In this document: positions 41,744 to 53,151 of the stretch, piece by piece
Layout of the letters: every line of letters begins with the position of its first letter
Numbering within the stretch: position 1 is the first letter of the stretch
NCBI GenBank assembly: GCA_963556255.1
Contig: OY744609.1
Span: 4,011,410 to 4,075,409 of the forward strand
Direction: 5' to 3'
From: Allolobophora icterica
Lineage: Eukaryota > Annelida > Clitellata > Crassiclitellata > Lumbricidae
Length of the DNA stretch: 64,000 nucleotides
Notes under the pieces: generated by a model
Seen by the model: only the letters and a program-made list of their open reading frames with translations
The model's database searches: none
What the model was told of the DNA's origin: nothing
Made by a program: the position numbers and the translations under genes

Positions 41744-42826
41744 CAGTGATATTTTCGTTAACGAAAACTAAAATTAGAAGTAAAAATAAATGATTTCGTT
41801 AACGAAAACTAGAAGTAAAAGTAGGAATTATTTCAGCAGAAAGAACGAAATTAAGAATTGAATTAGGAATTATTTGCCGAACTAAAATTATGAACGAAAT
41901 TAGGAATTATTTTCAGAAGTAAAATCATTTTACTTCTTGTGGCGCTCAAGTTGAGACGAAGGCGAGTACCGGTAAAATTGCACGCGCTCCAAACAAAATC
42001 CATTGGAAAACTTCGGTTGAGATGAAGACGCTGCGCATACCATTTCTATTATCTTTGGTCTTCGTTGTCTAACAATTGTCCCCACTTAATTGCGTACCAA
42101 CCTCCTCAGTTTCATACGCCATTTTATTTCGGGTTTGATCGTTAAATTGTAAAATTACGAGTTTATCGAGAATGTTGACCGGAAGGAAGCGAGATAGCCG
42201 AATTTTGGGTTTATCATTTCGACGAAACTACATGTGCAGGCAGATCTACATGCCAAGTACTAGACGGGGAAAATTATGGAATTTGTGGAACAGCACTAGC
42301 TGGAGAAATACAAGCAATATAAGTCTTGGAAGGGGATAGATGAATGGTAACACGCTGGCATAGCCTAAGAGCATTAGATCTTGCCGACTGACTCGAATGG
42401 ATTCCATCAGCGACTGCATATCGTTTTGGATATGGTTGTCCACACAGTAGGCCTAGGGCCTACCCGATTTCGCTGATACTAGATAATTCTTCGTTTCGTA
42501 TTAATGATAACCACACGACTCAAAATTCAAATTACCAGCATTGTAAGACTAAAGCTTCACCCCTTGTTTTACTTCAAACAGATTTTTCATTCTCGAGACA
42601 AGTTTGGTGTGCTTCTCTCTGCAAGCGTTGCATATGTACTTTTGCAGCACGGAAATTAATAATTATTTGGAAAAGTAAAATTAGAAGTAAACTTATTTGA
42701 GAACTAAAATAGGAATTAGAAGTAAAATTATTTGAGAAGTAAAATTAGAATTAGAAGTAAAATTCAAGAGGTCAGAACTGAATTAGAACTGAATTAGGAA
42801 TTATTTTTAGAAGTAAAATATCACTG
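41744..42826. mobile_element. hAT-like MITE, 1083 bp, family 'CAGTGATATTTT', copy 2 (inverted)
   Basis: Same length as, and near-identical reverse complement of, 37234-38316. Flanks are GTGACATC (41736-41743) and GTGACGTC (42827-42834), 8 bp with one mismatch. Its target differs from that of copy 1, so each copy inserted separately. Confidence 0.92.
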
Positions 42827-42834
42827 GTGACGTC

Positions 42835-43555
42835 ACCCTACATTGACGCTACCAGAAAATAGTTTTCCAGTTAACGCTTGGTTAGTTGCTGTTTAGCGTC
42901 GTTGTCACGTTCTGTCATAGGAAAGATGATTAGCGTCACTGGTTATAACGCTAAAACACTTGTAGTGGAATCAAATGTTAACGATTCAGCGGATTTATAT
43001 TTAACTTAATGGTCGCCAGAAGGGATTCGGCGCATCTTGTGATTGAACGCGATTTGGCTTATATATAGTTTATTTAAGGCAATTTTAAAGGTGTCTAATT
43101 GAAGCTTTGGAATATCATTTAGTATTCAGTGTTTAACAACATCTTACGGTCGCCAGTGGCCGTTGACGTCGACCTTACCTTACACGACTCCCGCAACGGG
43201 AGCCCCATAGTCAGTTCAAATTCTTCAAGTGATTGATTGTTTAGTTACCACATGATGACGATGTGTAATCACGGAGATAATTGTCATCGCCACCCTCCTT
43301 TTATCCAGGCGTTGCAATAGCACCACACGAAAACGCCAGTGGTAGTATCAATCTTATGAATCCAAAAGTTTAGAATCAAAGGCCGTTGACGTCGATTGGA
43401 AAAAGCTTAACAGTTTGCACTGCTTTTAGAATGATCCAGCGGGAATTGAAATAGTGCTTACAACTGGATATCAAACTATCTAACAGGAGGAAGCCAGCTA
43501 CCAACTTTGGCTGCCAAACATCAACTGCTAAGAAAAATAATGCAAGTGTGGTCCA
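42835..43555 (+). repeat. Composite background unit, copy 5
   Basis: Module A remnant (~42880-42940), 'ctaaaacacttgtagtggaatc', TATATATAG then a module B core at ~43085, and 'cttacggtcgccagtggccgt' (~43143). Parallels 39860-40330 and 52500-52860. Confidence 0.65.
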
Positions 43556-43559
43556 AAGC

Positions 43560-44290
43560 TGAGTGTTGGGACCGGTCCGCTTCATAGTGGGCACATCGAA
43601 CCTCCATCAGTACACACTCAAAACCTCCTCCTCAGGTTTGCAGACGATTCATATTTATTAATTGGATCACGACATTTTGGAACAGGTAAGATGCAATTGG
43701 TCCACCTTATCCGATGGATCGCAAGCAAAAATTTAAGCATTAATCAATCTAAACCCAGGGAAATGGTCGTCTTCGATCCTAAGAGTCTCTCTTGCTACTC
43801 AGCCCTCAACGACTGGAGTTAAAAGAACAACAACGCTAAAGATCTCGGGAGTGACAGTATGGCCTATAGGGGAGAAACATTCGGTTGACAAACATGTTGA
43901 TGACATTTAAAATCTTCCTCTTATTTAATATAATGCATCTAGAATGCTTCTTGATCATGGGTTGAAGAATAGAGCCCTATTTGCGGTTACCGAGGCCACC
44001 ACGGTCGTCATATTATTAACGGACGCTTCTCCGGCCTGGTGGTGTCTGTTGAATTCTGCTGAGCATCGCAGGCGGGAGCGGTTCTTTGGTCGTTTAGTGC
44101 GGACTGGGTTTCTGTTCCGGACTCTTTCCGGTCCATTATTATATCAAACTAGAAACACGTTCTGCGCCTGCTCTGCACAGAGAGAGGTGACACGAAGCAT
44201 AATTTGAGACCAAGTCCGCATCTGTTGCTCTTCCCATTAAAGGTAATAGGAACTTTCTGGCCCTATACATGATGTTTGAAGACAGCTATT
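43560..44290 (+). pseudogene. LINE RT fragment (palm and C-terminal block)
   Basis: Around 43625-43790 the + strand reads NLLLRFADDSYLLIGS (F-A-D-D catalytic box), LIRWIASKNLSINQSKPREM, matching the palm/thumb 'LKYADD... W...N.L.iN..K..E' order. After frame changes, at about 43980-44110, comes ATTVVILLTDASPAWWCLLN and FFGRLVRTGF, the LINE C-terminal 'aSPAWWGf' block. The N-terminal RT and endonuclease are missing. The same C-terminal block is on the minus strand at 46622-47180. Confidence 0.75.
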
Positions 44291-44409
44291 AGGTAGGAAC
44301 CTTCGGCTGAACGACGTTTAAAAAGCAATTAGACATGTATAACCAGCATCACTCTGTTCTGTAACTCACTGCGTTTTGTCAATGGGATCTTGTCTGATTA
44401 AACGAATAT

Positions 44410-45449
44410 AAATTATATAAACTGGATGGATGGATCCAGAGTTTAACGACATCTAATGACAACCGTCATCGACAGAAATTATTTAGAACAGTTCTCCCGT
44501 TCCTCTGGCATAATAATAAAAGCTTCATTAAAAATAAATTGAAGGAGGAGGATCCAGGGTTTAACGACATCTTGTGACATCAAAGGCCGTTCACATCGAC
44601 AGAAATTATTTTGGCATGTTACAGCTATTTTTTGAAGTCACGATTAACTGTTAGACACATTTAAACTTAATTTAAAAACTACGCCTTTTGGCTAATTGGC
44701 AGTAATACTATTCTGATCATAGGTAATATAATAATAAATTTGACAGACTGAGGCAACTCCAGGACAAACACATTCTAAACATCTGTGGCAAGTTTGTGAA
44801 ATAATAAAATAAACAGTAGTAGTAGTAGTAGTTTCAGTTTAACGACGCTGTGTCATAACAAAGATGATTAGCGTCGCCCTCCTCCTTTATCCAGGCTTGG
44901 GACTGGCACTGTCAGAGTACGAACAGTGGCGGAGTTAAAAATAAACAGTATTGAGCCTTAGGATTTATATTGCTTATAATACAAGCAGTTTGAAGGTGTG
45001 TAATTTGAGCTTTGCGTGTTGAGTTGCGTCCAATATTTAAAAAAAACAATATGCCTGCAAAGGTTGTTAGCTGAGGTCGAATTTGCTTACCTTTCTCACG
45101 TTTAACAGCTTAGTGCGACATTCAATGCCTATAAACAGCAGGATTGATTGATTGTTTAATTGAATCCAGAATATTGTGACTGGCCATAACTAATGTAGGC
45201 CTACACTTCTCCTACCCTATTCAAAACACTTAGTTAGCAAAATAAACTCCAGATTCTTGTATATTTAAACAACAGTTTCTTGTATATTTATTTAAAGCAT
45301 TTATTCTGCCCAAAGGTTCAGTAAACTTGAATCTGACCGTTTAAAGCTGAAAGCTGTCTCAACAAGCGCCATCTATCAATCATACGTTTTAGTCGACAGG
45401 TGGCGCTAGACGAGATTAATTTGACCTTGCATGGGTTAAAACTTAAAAG
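44410..45449 (+). repeat. Second copy of the 29390-30290 segment
   Basis: 'acgccttttggctaattggc', 'ctgatcatagg', 'caaaacacttagttagcaaa', 'aacttgaatctgaccgttta', 'agtcgacaggtggcgctaga' appear in the same order as in 29390-30290. An additional intact module A (stem arms 44843-44849 and 44870-44876) is inserted here. A third partial copy is at 60470-60700. Confidence 0.75.
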
Positions 45450-45605
45450 CAGGGCTGTAGTCGATGGTATACGCGGGTATACAGCGTGCACTCACTTCTA
45501 GAGACCGTATACTCACCTTATAACATATTTATATTAATCTCTAATTAGTTTCGGAAAACTAACCGGTAGCGTGTACTCACCTCTAATTTTACCACAACAG
45601 CCCTG
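45450..45605. mobile_element. hAT-like MITE, 156 bp, deleted member of the 'CAGGGCTGTAGT' family
   Basis: Ends CAGGGCTGTAGTCG and ACAACAGCCCTG; flanks CTTAAAAG (45442-45449) and GTTAAAAG (45606-45613), 8 bp with one mismatch. It has lost most of the central part present in the 371- and 408-bp relatives. Confidence 0.83.
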
Positions 45606-45613
45606 GTTAAAAG

Positions 45614-46180
45614 TGTGTAATAACAATGATTATAATAATATTGCATCGTCAATTGTCTATTATTCTTCTAATGTGTAATGTTGTCATATGACATCTTAGG
45701 CCGTTGACGACAGCTCATGGTGATATGTTGTAATTCTCTTTGGATTACTCCAACTTCTTCCTTTGTACTTTACATTCTATTGTTGCTAATTTTGTTGGTG
45801 GTCGGTTGTGGATAACGCGTCTGATTAAACGAAAATGGGATATTATAGCTTACTGAAGTCCGCATTTAAAGGTGTCTTAAAATCGCATACCGTAATTCGC
45901 TGTATCGACGAGTTTTTACGAAACGTAACGAAGTCCAACACTAGGCCCTATTGACGCCCACCGACTGTTACTAAAATTGACAAAAACGATAATAAATATC
46001 GCGAAAAGTATTATCAGCGGCTTAATGACATCTTGTTGGTGCCAGGAAAGTTGACATCGATCCTAGCTGGCGTTAACATGAGTTATACTAAATGTAAGGA
46101 GTTCGCTAAGGGCTTCTCTAGGACATAAATTTTTAGAAGAGTCTCCTTACAATTTCCGTTTTAACGATATTTTGTTGAAA
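45614..46180 (+). repeat. Background modules; no gene seen
   Basis: Module B core at ~45868 and the 'ctactaaaattgac' block at ~45970, parallel to 30300-30640 and 31640-31800. Confidence 0.6.
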
Positions 46181-46184
46181 ACCA

Positions 46185-46470
46185 TCCTCCTTCTTCTGTT
46201 CCTCCATATATTACCCTAGGGCTCTCCATTCAAAACTTTTCAAGCACTCCTATCTGACTCATTCTCGCCATTAACGACACTCGCCTTAATAGCTGCTCTG
46301 CCTCCTCTCTTGATCTGGCCCTCGGAAACCGGACCCGGACTTCTTCTGGACTACTCTTTGGAAACCCCTCTGATTTGACTAGCGCTCGTGAATAGGCTGG
46401 TGCCCTGCTCTTGGCCTTCAATGGGCGCTTTAGAAGCGTGGAGAGTACGATTACGATTATTCTGTGTCGC
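46185..46470 (+). pseudogene. LINE (CR1/L2-like) 3' end
   Basis: 'tccattcaaaact...caagcactcctatctgac' encodes the last LINE residues; then 'gcgctcgtgaataggctggtgccctg' and the tail acgattacgatt (~46447). It is shorter than its relatives at 6500 and 38325. Confidence 0.6.
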
Positions 46471-46621
46471 GAAGTCCGGCTGTTTGATGGCCAGGCTTAT
46501 AGGATGAAAGTCCGTATTCACCATGTTTACCTCCGTTTTTTGATATTTTCAGTATATGATTAGGTTGGTTAGTTGCTGCATACGGACGCTGTGTTATGAC
46601 AAAGGTGATTATGAAAATGGA

Positions 46622-47180
46622 AGTAAGTAAGTAAGTAAGTATATTCTTTATTAAGAAGCGCTAGCAAACGCACAGCGCCGTAGAAGAAAACTAATATATC
46701 ATATTAGTTCATATTACATATTACAATCAAACAATGTAACCAAATAATTTGTGACGGTGTCTCTGAACTACACGTCTAAGAGAAAAGTTATTACAAATGA
46801 ATACATAAAAGATACAAACGATACAAAAAGGCAATTTGTATAGCATCCTGGCAAGGAAGCATTTCCGAGACAAGTTATCATACTTACATGTAGGTAGCTC
46901 TCGGTTATAAGATCGTGGGCGCAAAGAGCAGCCAGTGTGCTTAATAGGCGGTAGCATTGGATGTAAAACATGGCATGGATTGTACAAAATATTGCTAAAG
47001 ACACTAAAGTCAGCATTGTTACAAAGTGCCTCAAATGAGAATGATGAAGGTAAGTAGCCCTGACGCACCAGCCTCCGAACAATACCCTGCAGGGCCTCCC
47101 ACTCAAGCCCACTCGAAAAACCCCACCACACGGGCGAGCAATAAAGCATCCTACCAACTGTAGTTGCACGTACCACATCA
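46622..47180 (-). pseudogene. LINE C-terminal fragment with (ACTT)n tail
   Basis: On the minus strand: VVRATTVGRMLYCSPVWWGF, then LQGIVRRLVRQGYLP, FSNILYNPCHVLHPMLPP and YNLRPRSY-like residues, ending in FSLRRVVQRH and an AT-rich 3' region. The tail is (ACTT)n, seen as (AAGT)n at 46623-46643. This is the 'aSPaWWGf ... NP.HVLH.LLPP ... LRpR' C-terminal pattern of LINE ORF2 proteins. The frame is open for ~160 residues, suggesting a relatively young 5'-truncated insertion. Confidence 0.8.
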
Positions 47181-47189
47181 AACAAACAG

Positions 47190-47664
47190 TGATGATTTCC
47201 ATTATTGAACGACATCTGGTGGCCTCAGAAGACGTTAACGTTAATATATCGCTGTCGAACTGGTTCAAGATAGCACCGGTTAAGCGAAAACCAGAATTAT
47301 ATAGACTCAGGAAAAGATATTTAAAGGTGTCTAAACAGAACCTGACCGTAGTACCCTGTTTAACTATATCTTGTGGCTACCACAGAACAGTAGGTGATCG
47401 TTGGTTGACTTTATGCCACTTTGGAATATTTAGCGACTGATTGTGATTAATTAACACTAGATATGTGAGAATGGAAGCGTTTTAAGATCGTACATCTCAT
47501 TTGTTTTGTAACGACATCTTGTGGCTGGCGTGCACGTCGACCTACAAATCCGTGTGTGGATATTTGTAACAGGCCATTTGATTAGGTTGGTTAGCTGTTG
47601 TTTAACGACGCTGTGTCATAAAAAGCATGATTAGCGTCGCCCTCCTCTTTAATACAGGTAATCG
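47190..47664 (+). repeat. Background modules A and B
   Basis: Module B core at ~47325 following TTATATAGAC; intact module A at 47580-47655 with stem arms CGACGCT (47606-47612) and AGCGTCG (47633-47639), 20-nt loop. Confidence 0.7.
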
Positions 47665-47945
47665 TCAGGTGAGGAGATAGGGTGAAGGAGAGAAAGAGGA
47701 GGGTGTCCAGGCATTTTTAATGGCGGCCCGCACTCGTCATGTCGCATCTCCACCGTTGGATATTTTAAGCATTTGATTGGGATAACGACGACACTCGGTA
47801 TTCCACTATCCTCGCCATCCTGGAAACCCGCTCCACCCGCTCATCCTCCTATCTCGGTCTTTCTCCAACCCCCAGTCACTGCACAAGCCTTACCTTTTCA
47901 AGTACTCCTACCCTCACTCATCTGATCCTCAACGATAACGAAAAT
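47665..47945 (+). repeat. Uninterrupted counterpart of the hAT target at 37226
   Basis: 'aggtgaggagatagggtg...ttaagcatttgattgggataacgacg...ttccactatcctcgccatcc' corresponds to 37135-37233 joined to 38325-38345 without the 1083-bp element. It then carries LINE C-terminal pieces to ~47935. Confidence 0.75.
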
Positions 47946-49906
47946 GTAGATGGATTGACTTCATCAATTGGTCGGTCACTAGAGGCGCTTCGTAAATATT
48001 TAAATACAATACAATCAATTGGTTACAACGACCCTCAGACGCCTGGGTTTTAGCAGAGATGGTTAGCTTCGCCCAAATCCTTCACCCGCACCCGATCTAT
48101 AATATATGTATTTATTTCTCATTGACTTTTGAGAAGTTGGATCTTCTGACTAACTGATTTGCAACAGAGTGCATGTGTGGAAGGACCTTCTACGACACTC
48201 TGGTTTACGGGCAGTGGTTGAGTTCAGCAAGCACTTGGATCCAACAGTTTAACGACATCCTATGGCAACAAAGGCCGTTTTAGGAAACAGAAGAGATAAG
48301 GGCGGATGAATGTTAACCCAATTATATAAATTAAGATATCCACGCTTTAAAGGTGTCTAATTGTAGCTGAAATTTCATGTAGGCTCTCCCGATACTAACG
48401 ACATTTTATCGCTGGCAGATACATGATATTAGTGCGAAAGACCGACATTTGGTTGGTTCCTGTGTCTTGACGAAGATGTTTAGCGTCGCCCTCCTCCTTC
48501 ACCCCGGCTTGGGACTGGCACTACCCAAACAGGCTTTTGTGGTTTGGATGGATCCACATTTTAACATTTTTGTTTGAAAGGCGTATAGTCGTAGAAATAG
48601 TAGTTCCCGAAGATATTAGCGACATCTTGTGGCTGACAGGGCTGTTAAGAACGTCCATACTCAACGCCAATTAATCTGATTGCCACCAGTTTAATGATGT
48701 ATCATATGGCATCAAAGGCCATTCACATCGATGGAAAACAACTTATACAGTTCCTTCGTTAAGTGTGCTGATCTTGAGCAGTTATTAACCGAAAATGATA
48801 TTAATATGGCCCATAGAAAATGTTTTAAAGGTGTCCAAACATTGCACTGTTTACGGACATCTGCAGGGTACATGTGAACCATATCATAAACGCGTTACAA
48901 TACTATCAGCTTCCATTATTTCGAGACATCTTGTTGCTTCAGAGGCCGTTGACCGTTGCTTTGCACAAAAGCAATTTAGATCCTCTTTTGTTGAATTATC
49001 ATCTGAACCAATTATTCAAACGTGTATAAACATTGCCTATTGTTATCGCTTTGCTTAAAAACACCTTCTCGATTCAAGTGCCGGTTACATTGATCTTACG
49101 TTACAGTAAAGCAATTTTATCTGCATAGATGGTTAACTGTTTATTTAAATCTTCTGGTATTTTCGACTATAATAAACATTTCGGGTTCAACTGAAAACGG
49201 TTGTGGGGAGTTACTGTGAATGCAAATAATTCAAAATAGCGCTTGGGATTTCAATTGCTATAGTAGTCAATGCTTTACATTAGCTTTTGGTTAGACCGTG
49301 TGATTAGGTGTATAACGAACCTGTGTCATAACAAATATGATTAGCGTCCCCTCCTCCTTTGTACAGTGTTTGAGCGTCCAGATTCTTTATAGCTTACGAT
49401 GGAATTGTTTTAGAGGTGTCTAATTGGAGCTTGTATTTCGTATATTGGTTAACAATATTTTGCATTTGCCATACGATCCTTTCCATCGACCCTTCATTAC
49501 CTCTTCACCATCTAAACCTTGGTCATAAGCTAACCTTGCAGTTGGGTCTATAATTAGTTTAACGTCGCCCTCCTTTTGTACCCGGGCTTTGGCTTGGCAC
49601 CACCCGAAAACGGCAGTGACGTTATTATGCAATAGATAGATTCAAATGTCAACGATTCAACGGATTTGCATTTAACTTAATGGCCATCAGGTGCCGTTGA
49701 CGTCGACCTTTATATCTTACGGATAAATTACTAGGGAGCTATGTTCTTCTGATAAACCTAGCGATTGAACGCGATTTGTCGTATATATAATTTATAGCAG
49801 ACACATGTTAAAGGTGTCTAACTGGATGACGACGTGTCATAACGAAAATATTTACCATCTCCCTCCTTTACCCAGGCATTGCAATAGCACCACCCGAAAA
49901 CGTCAG
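47946..49906 (+). repeat. Composite background unit, copy 6
   Basis: Module B cores at ~48350, 48828 and 49808; module A at 48465-48540; 'ttccatcgacccttcattac' (~49480) and 'atggccatcaggtgccgttg' (~49680) in the order seen at 11500-11790. No coding sequence is recognised. Confidence 0.6.
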
Positions 49907-50190
49907 TAATAATGTTCTGAGAGTGATTTATTAAACGGTGTCTGTACAGTGTTTGTTTCAAAGTTCGTGTCAGATTTCTACATGGTCCTCTGTATGGCAA
50001 TAAGATGTTTTTAGATAATATCGAGGCAGTTACGGCGTGTTAATATTGTCCGAATGCCGTAGATCAATAATTGGCGGCAATATTCATCTTGGAGTCTTTT
50101 CTGCAAGAGGGCTTATTTTCAGAGATTTAAATCTCGGGCTAGCACGGTCCGCACAGGGTTACCTTAAGTGACACGTCTATTGAATGAGGC
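49907..50190 (+). repeat. ~280-bp dispersed repeat, copy 2
   Basis: Matches 40990-41275 in order and orientation ('gtccgaatgccgtagatcaa', 'gctagcacggtccgcac'). Confidence 0.7.
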
Positions 50191-51263
50191 AGCGGTGGTG
50201 AAGGATCTCACCCGATTAATTGAGTAGTGGATTTAGCCATAGGCCCCTCTTGGTTGTATGACTGCTCCCCTCAAGACCAGAGCCGCCCGTCGTGGTGGGC
50301 TTCAAAAACGGACATGGCATAGCCAAGGTTTAGCTGAGGCATGTCTAGAGTGATAGATGTAATTTTTTGACACCTACTTTTCTTAACCCCAATAAACAAT
50401 TCTCATTAACTATTCAGTCGGCTAGGTCTACTTCCAACTGTGCTTCCCAAAGTATTCCTGTTCTGTCTATCTTTACGTATGTAGTAGGGACGGGGTAGAG
50501 AGACATACATCACAGACAGGACATGGAAGATTGACATGACCCTGAATTGACCCTCACTCTGCAAGTGTCTCAGGATGTAGGCTAAGTTCCAATGTGCAAC
50601 AGAGTCCTCCACACACAACACACACTCACAGTCATCCTAGATATGAATCATAAAATACCCATCTCAGCATCAGACAGGCTTAAACATATCCATCATCAAA
50701 CTAGAACACATCGTTATTGTTGTTACCGTTGTTGATGTTAGTGCTATTTGCTGCGATGATGATAACAAGGATGAAACATCCTTGTTGGATGATAATGATC
50801 ATGATAACAAAGTCTGCTATGACGATGGTGTTGATGACAAAAAATGATGACGAAGATGACGATGACGACAACGAAGATAGAGGTCTTCACGATCTTCTTG
50901 ATGATTAACAGCCTCGTAATGTGGCGGCTAAACTGCGTTGAGTCCAATCGGTCGAGAAACGGAATATCATCGAAAGAGACTGAGATATCTATTGTGTACG
51001 TTCATTCATTGATATACATGAGAGTGAAAGCCTGTTTGAGGTGTCGAAGTGCCTGCGTATTTGTTTAAATGCGTACAAGTGAAACGTGAAAGAGGTGTCT
51101 AAATGAAATGTTTGTATTACAGGCATTTAGAGACTTCACGTCGATAACCATTTTGACCTGCCATTAAATTTCTGCAGAAAACTAACTCAAATAATCATGT
51201 AGGTTACTCAAATAATCATGTAGGTTTGTTTGTTATATATGTGCAAATGAAAGCGTGTTACAG
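50191..51263. other. No recognisable gene; GAT/GAC-rich stretch
   Basis: 50225-50640 is unique within the window and shows no family motif on either strand. 50750-50890 is rich in GAT/GAC/AAC triplets. 51060-51110 has a weak module B core (gaggtgtctaaatg). Confidence 0.4.
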
Positions 51264-51757
51264 GCAGTGGCGTAACAACCATATAACGAGGGTGGACAAA
51301 GTTCAGGGGCCCCAGAGGTCGCAAGGTCCCCAAGCATTTTAACTAAAAAATTGAGTTCATGTGTTTATTATCATTATTTTGGGAACGATTGTTACTGACA
51401 ATTGGCAGTTCATCTCGTGCACTTCAATCAGTCAAAATATAGACATATCTGCTGCAGTGACGTAGCCAAACTTAAATTCAAGAGGAGGCATATATATAGC
51501 TTAAAGGAAAAATTTAAAGGTGTCTAATAATAATTATTGGAGCTTTGGAATTTCGTTTAGTAGTATTCAGTGTTTAACGACATCTTACGGCCATCAGAAG
51601 CCGTACACGTCGACCTACCTATAGTTTAATAGCTCGAAGCCGGGCGTATTAGTGGTTAAACACGATTTGGCCTATATATAGGCTACAAGAGATACATTTT
51701 AAAGGTGTGTGATTTGAGCTTTAGAATTTTATTGAGTAGCTTTCAGTGTTTAGACCA
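51264..51757 (+). repeat. Possible transposon end and two module B units
   Basis: 'cagtggcgtaacaacc' at ~51266 and 'cagtgacgtagccaaac' at ~51461 look like hAT-type ends but no matching partner or duplication was found. Module B cores follow at ~51510 and ~51700, each after TATATATAG. Confidence 0.4.
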
Positions 51758-52324
51758 CAGATTTCAAACTTTTTAGATCAGAAACTCTTGTTTTTTTCTA
51801 GGCATAGCTTGCGGACCCAAGTATTCAAATAATTAAATTTTTCACTTAAAATTTAACCAAAATAACAGGCAGACTATTTCCACAATACAATCTTGCTTAT
51901 GACGCTGAGGACTATTATAATATAAACAGTAACACTGAATAAACTGAATAAATTGTTATTAACTTCCTGCAATAGGGCCTAATTATGGAAAACAGTCATT
52001 TTTAAGAAATCAATAACATCGGTTTCGCCAAAAACCAGTTATGTCAGTTGGAGGGATGCGCTTGCTTTTTTGCAAGGAATAATTATTAGCGGCGTCACAA
52101 AAACCGTGTGGTCGAATACCCAATCGGACCCGTATGGATCATACAGTTAACATTCATAGGGCCTACTATAAGTAGTGTATGAATTTGAAAACACAGGCTG
52201 TTAATGCTAAAAGTAAAACCATGTAGTGTTAATCATTAATGGATATTTTCAGAACGCTATTGCGGAACCTCGCCATCTCCTTCGCGGACCCCTCTTGGTC
52301 CGCGACCACAGTTTGAAACCTCTG
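51758..52324. mobile_element. hAT (Charlie-like) MITE, ~567 bp, target duplication unclear
   Basis: Ends CAGATTTCAAACTTTTTAG and CACAGTTTGAAACCTCTG are imperfect inverted repeats, and a second inverted pair 'gcggacccaag' / 'cttggtccgcg' follows, as in Charlie-type hAT elements. The inverted similarity extends a few bases outwards (tagacca / tggtcta), and no 8-bp duplication is evident. Confidence 0.6.
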
Positions 52325-53151
52325 GTCTAGAAAATGTCTATTGTTATCTCTTTGTTTAACAACATCATTTTGTATTCAATGGCCGTTTACATCGATTTTA
52401 CGTATGTTACACTGGTTTGGCACCATCCGAGAACAACAGTGGCGTAGTTCTACCATAGGATCCAGAACAATTTATAGCAGAATTTTAAACATATACTACA
52501 ATAGTAAGTAGCTATGACGGCTATTAAACACTATAGTAGAATCAAATGTTAACGGTTCAGCGGATTTATATTTAACGGCCACAAGGGGCCGTTGATGTCG
52601 ACCTTATCTTACCTATAGTTTATTTAGAGGATGGATGTGATGTACCTTCGATTGAACGCGATTTGGTGTATATATAGCTTAATGGAAACATATTTTAAAG
52701 GTGTCTAATTGGAGCTTTGGCATATCATCTAGTACTATTCAGTGTTTAACGACATCTTACTGTCTCCAGAAGCCGTTGACGTCGACCTGATCTTACCCGA
52801 ATCTCGCAACGGTAGCCCCATGGTCAAGTCAAATTCTTCTGCGATTGGTTGATTAGTTACCATAATGATGATCGTATCGTATCTGGAAATTTATAAAGCG
52901 CCTCTCGCAGAATAACTCTCCAGAGGGAACGCGAGACCGATGAGGAAAAGCCAGTCAATTGTTTGGCCTGAGCATATGAGAGGTCGTTTCAGATCGTGGG
53001 ACCCGCAACAGCAAACGCCCGATGATGATACGTCACAGCGAAGATGGGTGCCATCCGCTCCTCCTTTACCCAGGCGTTGGAAAGTATACCTTACCCGCTT
53101 AGCGTAAAGCAATTTTAACTGCCTGTGGTCAACTGTTTAGCGAAATATTCG
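52325..53151 (+). repeat. Composite background unit, copy 7
   Basis: 'gtatatatagcttaatgg' then a module B core at ~52697, 'cttactgtctccagaagccg' (~52757), preceded by 'atttaacggccacaaggggc'. Parallels 28700-28930 and 42960-43200. Confidence 0.6.

Noticed and set aside
37234..42826. One giant foldback element
   Set aside because: Each arm has its own TIRs and its own distinct 8-bp duplication, so they are two separate insertions.
50717..50908. Acidic Asp-rich small protein
   Set aside because: It arises from a GAT/GAC-rich low-complexity stretch and has no partner motif or splice context.
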